64,000 nucleotides of DNA, taken from the NCBI RefSeq assembly GCF_013393345.1, contig NZ_QJRF01000077.1, forward strand, positions 327,226 to 391,225. The letters are read 5' to 3'. Both the position numbers and the translations under genes were made by a program. Of the stretch, positions 21,241 to 28,479 are shown piece by piece. The notes below the pieces were generated by a model. That model was given only the letters and a program-made list of their open reading frames with translations, was not told where the DNA came from and did no database searches. Positions within the stretch are counted from its first letter, which is position 1. Each line of letters begins with the position of its first letter. This DNA is from Pseudomonas taiwanensis. Its GTDB lineage: Bacteria > Pseudomonadota > Gammaproteobacteria > Pseudomonadales > Pseudomonadaceae.

Positions 21241-22071
21241 TCAGACGTTGCCGAAACCGCCGCCGCAGATCAGGACCTGACCGGAGACGAAGTTGGATTC
21301 GGGGATGCAGAACAGATAGACCGAGCCGGCGGCTTCGTCCGGGGTGCCCGGGCGACCGAGCGGGCACAGCTGGTTGCTGGCGGCGATGGCGGCCGGCTGG
21401 ATGCCCACCTTGATCTCGCGACCTTCGATATTGACGGTCTTGCTGGCATCACCGGCCAGGGCCTGGGTCATGCGGGTGTCGATGTGGCCGAAGGCGACGG
21501 CGTTGACGTTGACGTTGTAGCGGCCCCACTCCTTGGACAGGGACTTGGTCATGCCGAGGATGCCGGCCTTGGCGGCCGAGTAGTTGGCCTGGCCCGCGTT
21601 GCCGCCAGCGGCGATGGAGGAAATGTTGACCACCTTGCGGTTGACCACACGGCCTTCGGCCAGCTCTTGCTTGGCCAGGGCGCTGATGATCGGCTGGGCG
21701 GCGCGGAGGATGCGGAACGGCGCGGTCAGGTGGCAGTCGATGATGGCGTACCACTGCTCGTCGCTCATCTTCTGGATCACGTTGTCCCAGGTGTAGCCAG
21801 CGTTGTTGACGATGATGTCGATGCCGCCGTAGCTGTCCACCGCGGTCTTGACGAAGCGGTCGGCGAAATCGACGGCGGTCACGCTGCCGACGCAGGCGAC
21901 GGCGTCGCCACCGGCGGCGCGGATTTCCGCGACCACTTCTTCGGCCGGGCCGGCGTCCAGGTCGTTGACCACCACGCGGGCGCCATCGGCGGCCAGTTTC
22001 AGGGCGACGCTGCGGCCGATGCCACGGCCGGAACCGGTGACCAGGGCGACTTTACCTTCGAGCTTTTTCAT
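21241..22071 (-). CDS. SDR-family 3-hydroxyacyl-CoA dehydrogenase-like oxidoreductase
   Basis: 276-residue SDR with the Rossmann motif VTGSGRGIG, NNAG at 89-92 and active-site Ser152/Tyr164/Lys168 (YSAAKAG). An insertion of about 25 residues precedes the C-terminus relative to minimal SDRs. The sequence recalls the dehydrogenase domain of peroxisomal-type multifunctional enzyme 2. In this operon, flanked by two MaoC hydratases and an acyl-CoA dehydrogenase, oxidation of a 3-hydroxyacyl-CoA is the likely step. The ATG at 22071 starts the usual MKKLEGKVALVTG opening. Confidence 0.9.
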   Translation of the reverse strand: MKKLEGKVALVTGSGRGIGRSVALKLAADGARVVVNDLDAGPAEEVVAEIRAAGGDAVACVGSVTAVDFADRFVKTAVDSYGGIDIIVNNAGYTWDNVIQKMSDEQWYAIIDCHLTAPFRILRAAQPIISALAKQELAEGRVVNRKVVNISSIAAGGNAGQANYSAAKAGILGMTKSLSKEWGRYNVNVNAVAFGHIDTRMTQALAGDASKTVNIEGREIKVGIQPAAIAASNQLCPLGRPGTPDEAAGSVYLFCIPESNFVSGQVLICGGGFGNV

Positions 22072-22117
22072 TGTTCGTACCTTTGATTCTTGTTGCTTTA
22101 TCTGTGGTGAATGGTCG

Positions 22118-22537
22118 TCAGGCCAGGGCCACGACGGCTTCGCCAACCAGCTTGGGTTCGCCGTACTGGTTGGCGCACTGGATCTCCAGGCGGACGCGCT
22201 TTTCGCCATCGGCCTCGAACTTCTCGGCGATGCGGCCGGTCAGGTGCGGGATGTGGCCAATCTGGGTAATGCCGACAAAGCGCATCGAGAACTTGCGGAT
22301 CTGCTGCTGCGGCACCCAGCCGGTCAGCAGACGGCCGAGATAGGCGGCGGACAGCATCCCGTGGGCGAATACATCGGGCATGCGCGCCTTGCGGGCGAAG
22401 TCGATGTCGATGTGGATCTGGTTGTGGTCACCGGACGCGCCGGCGTACAGGGCCAGCATGGTGCGATCGACCGGACGCAGCTTGAGCAGCGGCAGCACGT
22501 CGCCGACCTGGGCATCGCTGAATTTCGAAGTGTTCAT
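22118..22537 (-). CDS. MaoC-like (R)-specific enoyl-CoA hydratase
   Basis: 139-residue hot-dog fold protein. The hydratase-2 motif is present as YAGASGDHNQIHIDIDFA with catalytic Asp37 and His42, followed by FAHGMLSAAYLGRL. It hydrates trans-2-enoyl-CoA to the (R)-3-hydroxyacyl-CoA. It starts 10 bp after the stop of a second MaoC-like gene lacking the catalytic His. That arrangement resembles the ChsH1/ChsH2-type heteromeric hydratases of actinobacterial steroid side-chain degradation, so the two proteins may form one enzyme (inference). Confidence 0.9.
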   Translation of the reverse strand: MNTSKFSDAQVGDVLPLLKLRPVDRTMLALYAGASGDHNQIHIDIDFARKARMPDVFAHGMLSAAYLGRLLTGWVPQQQIRKFSMRFVGITQIGHIPHLTGRIAEKFEADGEKRVRLEIQCANQYGEPKLVGEAVVALA

Positions 22538-22547
22538 GGCCTGTTCC

Positions 22548-22988
22548 TCAGCGCTGCACGAGCGACGAACGCAGATCGGCGATGTGTTCGCCGTCCTGGT
22601 TGGTGATGCGGGTTTCCTGGACCACGAACTGCAGGGCACCGCCCTTCTTCTCGTAGACATCGGCAATCCGCGTGTCGAAGGTCAGCACATCGCCGGCGAA
22701 GGCCATGCGGTGGTACACGAATTCCTGCTCGGCGTGGAGGATGCGGCCGAGGTCGAAGCCCATGATGTCTTCGACGATGGCCTGCGGATTGCGGCCTTCG
22801 CTTTCCAGGCACAGGAGGAAGGTGGGCGGTACCGGCAGGGCCTTGTAGCCCGCAGCCTTCGCCGCTGCTTCCTCGGTGTAGATGGGATCGGTCTCGCCAA
22901 TGGCCTTGGCGAAGAAACGCAGGCGGCCCTTTTCCACCTCGGAGGTGGTGATGCCGAGGGAACGACCGATCAGACTCTTGTCTGCCAT
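22548..22988 (-). CDS. MaoC N-terminal-type dehydratase subunit (hot-dog fold)
   Basis: 146 residues, FAS1-like/MaoC_dehydrat_N fold. It has FAKAIGETDPIYTEEAAAKAAGY and a PVPPTFLLCLE segment. The second catalytic position reads Tyr37 (DPIY) rather than His, so it may be a substrate-binding partner rather than a complete enzyme. It precedes the full MaoC hydratase by 10 bp, and the two are expected to be translated together and to form a heteromer. Upstream, a UUCG-loop hairpin separates it from the thiolase gene. Confidence 0.88.
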   Translation of the reverse strand: MADKSLIGRSLGITTSEVEKGRLRFFAKAIGETDPIYTEEAAAKAAGYKALPVPPTFLLCLESEGRNPQAIVEDIMGFDLGRILHAEQEFVYHRMAFAGDVLTFDTRIADVYEKKGGALQFVVQETRITNQDGEHIADLRSSLVQR

Positions 22989-23017
22989 TTCTATAGATTC
23001 CTGTTCGTTGACAAGGG

Positions 23018-23035
23018 GCGCGCCCGAAGGCGCGC
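23018..23035 (-). other. Intra-operon UUCG-type hairpin
   Basis: On the transcribed strand GCGCGCC, TTCG, GGCGCGC form a 7-bp stem with a stable tetraloop between the thiolase stop and the MaoC-type gene start. No T-run follows. It may protect mRNA ends or tune downstream expression. Confidence 0.5.
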
Positions 23036-23047
23036 GCCGCAGATCGA

Positions 23048-24235
23048 TCAGCCGCGACCGTAGAGGGTCACGACGCCTGCGCCACCCAGGCCCAGGTTGT
23101 GCTGCAGGGCATGCTGCAGGCCTTCCACCTGGCGGGCTTCGGCGGTACCGCGCAGCTGGTGGGTCAGCTCGTAGCACTGGGCCAGACCGGTGGCACCCAG
23201 CGGGTGACCCTTGGAGAGCAGGCCACCAGACGGGTTGACCACGACCTGGCCGCCGTAGGTGTTGTCGCCGTCCATCACGAACTTCTCGCCACCGCCGACC
23301 GGGCAGAAACCCAGGCCTTCGTAGGTCAGCAGTTCGTTGTGGGCGAAGCAGTCGTGCAGCTCGCAGACACGGATGTCTTCCGGACCGACGCCGGCTTTCT
23401 CGTAGACCTGCCAGGCAGCCGAACGGGTCATGCCGGTACCGACGATGTCGATCATCGACGGCGGATCGAAGGCATCCGGGGTATCGGTGGTCATGGCCTG
23501 GGCCAGGATGCTCACGTCGGTACGCAGGCCGTGCTTCTTGGCGAAGCGCTCGGAAACGATGATCGCAGCAGCACCACCGCAGGTCGGCGGGCACGCCATC
23601 AGGCGGGTCATGACGCCTTCCCAGACCACCTGGTCAGCCATCACTTCTTCGGTGGTGACGACTTTCTTGAAGACGGCGAGCGGGTTGTTGGCGGCATGAC
23701 GGCTGGCCTTGGCGCGGATGGCGGCGAAGGTTTCCATCTTGGTGCCGTACTTCTGCATGTGCTCACGACCGGCGCCGCCGAAGAACATCAGTGCGCCCGG
23801 CATGCCGACGCCTTCCGGGAAGGCCACGGCGGAGGCATCGAAACCCTTGCCCATGGTCAGCGGACGGTCGGTCCAGAAGTTCTTCAGCGCGCCCGGCTGC
23901 ATTTGCTCGAAGCCGAAAGCCAGGGCGCAATCGACTGCGCCGCTTTCCACGGCCTGGCGAGCCAGGTACAGCGCAGTGGAACCGCTGGCGCAGTTGTTGT
24001 TGACGTTGATCACCGGGATGCCGGTCATGCCGACTTCGTACAGGGCCGACTGGCCGCAGGTGGAGTCGCCGTAGACGTAGCCCGCGTAGGCCTGCTGTAC
24101 CAGCTCGTAGCCGATGCCAGCATCCTGCAGCGCCTGGCGCACGGCCTGGGCGCCCATCTCGATATAGCTGCCGCTGGCACCGGGCTTGGCGAACTGGATC
24201 ATGCCGACGCCGGCAACGAAGGTTTTCTGGGACAT
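23048..24235 (-). CDS. SCPx-type thiolase (lipid-transfer protein/thiolase family)
   Basis: 395-residue thiolase of the sterol-carrier-protein-x class. The nucleophile is Cys82 in NNNCASGSTALY. The GHPLGATG motif (SKGHPLGATGLAQ) and CELHDCFAHNELL are present. The C-terminus reads LQHNLGLGGAGVVTLY, closely resembling the SCPx signature, without the second Cys of classical thiolases. This class cleaves 3-oxo-2-methylacyl-CoAs in animals and steroid side-chain intermediates in bacteria. It follows the racemase gene in the operon. The ATG at 24235 has GGAGAAAG upstream. Confidence 0.92.
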   Translation of the reverse strand: MSQKTFVAGVGMIQFAKPGASGSYIEMGAQAVRQALQDAGIGYELVQQAYAGYVYGDSTCGQSALYEVGMTGIPVINVNNNCASGSTALYLARQAVESGAVDCALAFGFEQMQPGALKNFWTDRPLTMGKGFDASAVAFPEGVGMPGALMFFGGAGREHMQKYGTKMETFAAIRAKASRHAANNPLAVFKKVVTTEEVMADQVVWEGVMTRLMACPPTCGGAAAIIVSERFAKKHGLRTDVSILAQAMTTDTPDAFDPPSMIDIVGTGMTRSAAWQVYEKAGVGPEDIRVCELHDCFAHNELLTYEGLGFCPVGGGEKFVMDGDNTYGGQVVVNPSGGLLSKGHPLGATGLAQCYELTHQLRGTAEARQVEGLQHALQHNLGLGGAGVVTLYGRG

Positions 24236-24345
24236 TTCTTTCTCCACGATCGGTTAACTGGACTGGGCTTGCCGGTCTGTCCGGGGGTGCCTTGGAGTCA
24301 TGGTTGCGCAACGCTTTCCTGCTGTACCCCGCTCACCGGGGGTGG

Positions 24346-24383
24346 AAAGGGGTGGGTTTGGAGTGGGGATGCCCCACCCCTTT
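24346..24383 (-). other. Intergenic hairpin between racemase and thiolase genes
   Basis: AAAGGGGTGGG and CCCACCCCTTT form an 11-bp perfect stem with a 16-base loop in the 151-bp gap between the racemase and SCPx thiolase genes. No clear T-run follows on the transcribed strand. It could partly terminate transcription or stabilise mRNA. Confidence 0.55.
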
Positions 24384-24386
24384 TCC

Positions 24387-25514
24387 TCAGGCGATAGCGC
24401 CCGACTCGCGCAGTGCGGCGATACGTGCCTCGTCCAGGCCGAGTTCGCGGAGGATTTCCACGCTGTGTTCACCATTGCGGACCACCCGGCCAATCTCGGC
24501 GGGGGTGCGGCTCAGACGGGGCGCCGGTGCCGGGTGAACCACCCCGCCGCTCTCCGTGAAGGTGCCGCGCGCCTGGTGGTGGGGGTGGGCAGGCGCCTCG
24601 CTGAAGTCGAGCACGGGGGCGAAACAGACATCGGTGCCTTCGAGCAGTTGGCACCACTCATCGCGGCTACGGGTGAGGAACAGCGCTTCCAGTTTTTCGC
24701 GCTGCTTGGGCCACTGCTCCCGGTCCCACTGCGCCTTGAACAGCGGATCGTCGATCTGGCAGAGCTCCATCAGTTGCTTGTAGAACTGCGGCTCGATGGA
24801 ACCGATGGAAATGAAGCGACCGTCGGCGCAGGTGTAGCAGCCGTAGAAAGGTGCACCGCCATCGAAGATGTTTTCACCGCGCCCGCGCCATTCGCCGCTC
24901 TGCTTGAACTCGTAGTACATGGTGCTGAGCAGGGCTGCGCCGTCGCTGATGGCGGCGTCCACCACCTGGCCCTGCCCCGAGCGACGCGCTTCCAGCAGCG
25001 CGCAGACCACGCCGAAGGCGAGGAACATCGCGCCACCGCCCATATCACCGGCCAGGTGCAAAGGCGGCGTCGGCTCGCGGTCCGCATGCCCCATGGCATG
25101 CAGCGCACCGGTGATGGCGAGGTAGTTGAGGTCGTGGCCGGCACTCGGCGCCAACGGGCCGGTCTGCCCCCAGCCGGTCATGCGGCCGTAGACCAGCTTC
25201 GGATTGCGCGCCAGGCACACATCGGGCCCGAGGCCCAGGCGCTCCATGACGCCGGGACGGAAGCCCTCGACGAGAATGTCGGCGCCCTCGATCAGTTGCA
25301 GCAGCACCTCGGTGGCGCCTGGCTTGCGCGGGTCGATTACCAGGCTGCGGCGACCCCGGCTGATCACACTGTCATCGCCGTTGAGGAAGCCCGCCTGCTG
25401 ACGGTCGATGCGGATCACTTCCGCCCCCATATCCGCCAGCAACATGGTGGCGAAGGGCGCAGGCCCGATCGCGTTCATTTCGACTACCTTCACCCCAGCC
25501 AGTGGTCCCGCCAT
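24387..25514 (-). CDS. Alpha-methylacyl-CoA racemase (family III CoA transferase fold)
   Basis: 375 residues of the CaiB/BaiF family. The racemase catalytic residues known from M. tuberculosis MCR align exactly in position: His127 (SAGHDLNY), Asp157 (LAGDMGGGA) and Glu241 (GSIEPQFY). This favours 2-methylacyl-CoA epimerisation over CoA transfer. It interconverts (2R)- and (2S)-methylacyl-CoA so that a stereospecific dehydrogenase can act. It is the first gene of the ten-gene leftward operon, with a GC-rich leader hairpin upstream, and is divergent from the MalT-type regulator at 25755. Confidence 0.9.
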   Translation of the reverse strand: MAGPLAGVKVVEMNAIGPAPFATMLLADMGAEVIRIDRQQAGFLNGDDSVISRGRRSLVIDPRKPGATEVLLQLIEGADILVEGFRPGVMERLGLGPDVCLARNPKLVYGRMTGWGQTGPLAPSAGHDLNYLAITGALHAMGHADREPTPPLHLAGDMGGGAMFLAFGVVCALLEARRSGQGQVVDAAISDGAALLSTMYYEFKQSGEWRGRGENIFDGGAPFYGCYTCADGRFISIGSIEPQFYKQLMELCQIDDPLFKAQWDREQWPKQREKLEALFLTRSRDEWCQLLEGTDVCFAPVLDFSEAPAHPHHQARGTFTESGGVVHPAPAPRLSRTPAEIGRVVRNGEHSVEILRELGLDEARIAALRESGAIA

Positions 25515-25550
25515 GTCTCGTCTCTCTGATTGTTATTGGCTTTGTCGTCG

Positions 25551-25569
25551 GCGCGCCGTCACGGCGCGC
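25551..25569 (-). promoter_or_regulatory. Leader hairpin of the ten-gene operon
   Basis: GCGCGCCG, TCA, CGGCGCGC form an 8-bp stem 37 bp upstream of the racemase start, in the probable 5' untranslated region. No ribosome-site overlap is seen. Confidence 0.45.
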
Positions 25570-25591
25570 GATCGGCAACAGGCTAGCCAGC

Positions 25592-25630
25592 GGGGTCACC
25601 CCCACCTATCGCTCGAACGAGTGAAGTTCG
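25592..25630. promoter_or_regulatory. Inverted repeats in the divergent racemase/regulator promoter region
   Basis: GGGGTCACCCC lies at 25592-25602, and CGAAC (25614-25618) with GTTCG (25626-25630) spaced by 7 bp lies in the 240-bp region shared by the leftward operon and the regulator at 25755. They are candidate operators for that regulator, not proven. Confidence 0.35.
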
Positions 25631-25754
25631 CCCCCCGCTTTCTGTTAATCGGGGCACGCCAGGACTTTTCACCGGCGGTGGCCGTGGCAATATGCGCGAG
25701 ACAAGAACAACGCGCGGCCGCCCGGAACAGGCGGCCCCAAGAGCAGAGAGCAGC

Positions 25755-28475
25755 ATGCCCAATCGCCCGGACCTGATTACCCGTCTCAGCCTCGTACCGA
25801 CTGGCACCAAGCTGTCGGAGAGCGTCAAGGAGATGGAGGCCGCGCGCCTCGATATTCGTGCGGAAAAGTTCGTGCCCCAGGGAACGTCCTCGGGCCTGCT
25901 GACCCGCGACGCCTTGCTGCAACGAATGGAGCGGAACGACGACACGCGCCTGATCCTGGTTAGAGCAGCCGCGGGTTTTGGCAAGACCACCTTGTTGCGG
26001 CAATACCGTGAGCGATGCATCGAGAGCGGGCGGCACGTGATCTGGATCAACCTCGACCGCGCCGACAACGATCCCAGGCGCCTGGCCGCCCACCTCCAGA
26101 CCGCATTCGAGGCGCTCGATAACCAGCCAGGAGACCAGCAGGAGCTGGGCGACAGCCAGGCCCTGCTGCGGCAGGTGGGCGGATTCAAGCGCCCATTCGC
26201 CATCCTGCTGGACGACTTCGAGTCCCTCGATTCGCCCCAGGCGCTCGCCTTCATCCAGCAGCTGCTGTCAGCCCTGCCCTCCCACGGTCGCCTGGCCATT
26301 GCGTCGCGGATCAATCCCGAGCTCGGACTCGGCCGGATGCGTATCCAGGGCCAGGTCCTGGAAATCGACACCGACGCGCTTCGCTTCAGCCGGGAGGAAA
26401 CGGTCGCCTTCATTCGCGGGCGCTGCGAGCTGTCACTTGGCGACGCCGACATCGCCAGGCTCCAGGAGAGCACGGAGGGATGGGTCACCGGCCTGTTCCT
26501 GGCCACCCTCTCCTTGCGTGGCCGCAGCACTGGCGAGGTCGTCGGTGCCTTCTCGGGCAGCAGCCAGGAGCTGGCCGAGTACCTGGCCGAAGACATACTC
26601 GCGAGTCAAAGCGATGAGGTTCGCTTGTTCCTGCTTCAGACCAGTATCCTCGATCGGTTCTCTGCGCCCCTTTGCGACTCCATCACCGGCCGGCAGGACA
26701 GCCGTCAGCTAATCGAACAACTGCTCCGCGCCAACCTGTTCATCCAGCCCACGGACGAGCAGCACCAGTGGTTCCGTTATCACCGCCTTTTTTCCGGGTT
26801 CCTGCGGGGCGCCCTGGCACGCCAGCTCCCCGGCCAGGCAGAAGCATTGCACCGGGCGGCGGCCCACTGGTTTCTGGCGCAGCTGCGTCCGGAGTCTGCC
26901 ATCGAACATCTGCTGTGCGCAGGCGCTATTCACGAAGCGGTGGTGCAACTGGAAAAGCACCTTGACGATCTGGTGGATGCAGGTCGGCTACGCCTGCTAT
27001 TGCGCTGGTTCGAACAGATTCCCGTCGAGTCGCTGGATGACCGGCCACGATTGATCCTGGCCCACGCCTGGCTCCTGGCGCTGGATCATCGTTACCGGGA
27101 CGCCATGCAAGTGGTAGAGCGCACCCCCTCCAGCAGGGAGAGCGAAACGATCCGCTGTCTGCTGCTGTCCTTCACCGACCAGGTCGATGCCACGATCATG
27201 GCTGCCCAGGCCCAACTCGAACACGTTTCGCCCGACGACATGCTGCAATACGGCATCGTGGCCACTCCCCTGGCGTTCAGCTTGATTACCACGGGCCGCT
27301 ATGACGAAGCCCAGGAAGTTCTGAATCGAATTACCCAACAGGCGCCCCAGGAACGTTCGGCGCTGGTGGATGGCATCGCGGTGTACATCGACTGTTCACT
27401 CGAACTCACGCTCGGCCACCGCACCAGCGCGTTGGCCCGCCTGAGAGCCTCAAGTGCCAGCCAGCCCCCTGGGCTGAAGGGGAAATGGGTAGGCGGGAAA
27501 GCGACGCTGAATGTTCTCCACGCCCTGATGCTCTATGAGGAGGACGCGCTGACAGAAGCCTGGAACATCGTCAGCGAGATTCCGCAGAACGTCCTCGATC
27601 TCGGCGGTCCTGACGCCCTGATCGCACACCGTGTATTGCTCGCGCGTATCTCCCTGCACAACGGCAATCGGGAAGCCTGGCTGCGCCATCTGGCAGATCT
27701 GGAGCAATTGGGGCGCCGCAGCGGGTCCATGCGGATTCTTTGCAGTGCCTGGCTGGAGCGGGCGCGTGTCGCCACCCTGGAAGGTCGCCTGGATATCGCC
27801 GCCCAGGCGATGACGTCCGTCGCACTGTCCGGCAAATGGGAACGTCCCGAACACCTCACCTTCGCCTGTGATTCGGACACACCGTTCATCGCTCGGCAGC
27901 GCCTGGCCATTGCCCGTGGCGAGCATCAGCGGGCCGCTGCCGAACTGCGCAGTGCCATTGAGGTAGCAGACAGCCGCCAGCAACGCCGCCGGGCCCTCAA
28001 GTTGCGACTGCTGCACGCCATGGCGCTGGCCGGCCTGGGCCGGCAGAAACAGGCGTTGGACACCTTGACCCCGGCCCTGCGCCTGGCCAGTCACGAAGGT
28101 TTCCTGCGCACCTTCCTCGAAGAAGGGCCGATGCTGGTGAAACTGCTGGAGCGCTGGGCCGTGGCGTTCCAGGCCTTGTGCAGCAGCCTGGATATCAAGC
28201 CGGAGTTCCTTGCCGACCTGCTGCAACGCATCGGCGCGCAGGGAGCCGCGAGCGAGCACAACGAGCCAGGTGATCCCGAGCAGCAGCTGACCACCCGCGA
28301 GCTGCAGGTGATCCGCCTGCTGGCAGCCGGCAATCGCAATCGGGCCATCGCCGACCAGATGCATCTGTCGGAGCACACGGTGAAGACCCACCTGCGCAAT
28401 ATCAGCGCCAAGCTCGGCGCCCAGGGCCGCACCGAGGCGATCGCCATCGCCCGCGCGCGCGGCCTGCTGGACTAG
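25755..28475 (+). CDS. MalT-type LuxR-family transcriptional regulator
   Basis: Third MalT-like activator, 906 residues. Walker A is AAAGFGKTT at 71-79 and Walker B-like FAILLDDFESLD lies further on; TPR-like repeats form the middle. The C-terminal LuxR HTH reads TTRELQVIRLLAAGNRNRAI then HLSEHTVKTHLRNISAKL and ends the protein. The ATG at 25755 is used, giving about 27 more residues before the ATPase than in the first two regulators; an in-frame opening from 25692 lacks a ribosome site. It is divergent from the racemase operon, its most likely target, and converges with the fourth regulator, whose stop is 4 bp away. Confidence 0.93.
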   Translation: MPNRPDLITRLSLVPTGTKLSESVKEMEAARLDIRAEKFVPQGTSSGLLTRDALLQRMERNDDTRLILVRAAAGFGKTTLLRQYRERCIESGRHVIWINLDRADNDPRRLAAHLQTAFEALDNQPGDQQELGDSQALLRQVGGFKRPFAILLDDFESLDSPQALAFIQQLLSALPSHGRLAIASRINPELGLGRMRIQGQVLEIDTDALRFSREETVAFIRGRCELSLGDADIARLQESTEGWVTGLFLATLSLRGRSTGEVVGAFSGSSQELAEYLAEDILASQSDEVRLFLLQTSILDRFSAPLCDSITGRQDSRQLIEQLLRANLFIQPTDEQHQWFRYHRLFSGFLRGALARQLPGQAEALHRAAAHWFLAQLRPESAIEHLLCAGAIHEAVVQLEKHLDDLVDAGRLRLLLRWFEQIPVESLDDRPRLILAHAWLLALDHRYRDAMQVVERTPSSRESETIRCLLLSFTDQVDATIMAAQAQLEHVSPDDMLQYGIVATPLAFSLITTGRYDEAQEVLNRITQQAPQERSALVDGIAVYIDCSLELTLGHRTSALARLRASSASQPPGLKGKWVGGKATLNVLHALMLYEEDALTEAWNIVSEIPQNVLDLGGPDALIAHRVLLARISLHNGNREAWLRHLADLEQLGRRSGSMRILCSAWLERARVATLEGRLDIAAQAMTSVALSGKWERPEHLTFACDSDTPFIARQRLAIARGEHQRAAAELRSAIEVADSRQQRRRALKLRLLHAMALAGLGRQKQALDTLTPALRLASHEGFLRTFLEEGPMLVKLLERWAVAFQALCSSLDIKPEFLADLLQRIGAQGAASEHNEPGDPEQQLTTRELQVIRLLAAGNRNRAIADQMHLSEHTVKTHLRNISAKLGAQGRTEAIAIARARGLLD

Positions 28476-28479
28476 CGGC

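Noticed and set aside
15251..25514. A definite steroid side-chain degradation operon
   Set aside because: SCPx thiolase, racemase and paired MaoC proteins fit it, but no ring-cleavage genes (KstD, Kst/Hsa-type, KshA) are present; only a broader branched-acyl assignment is supported.
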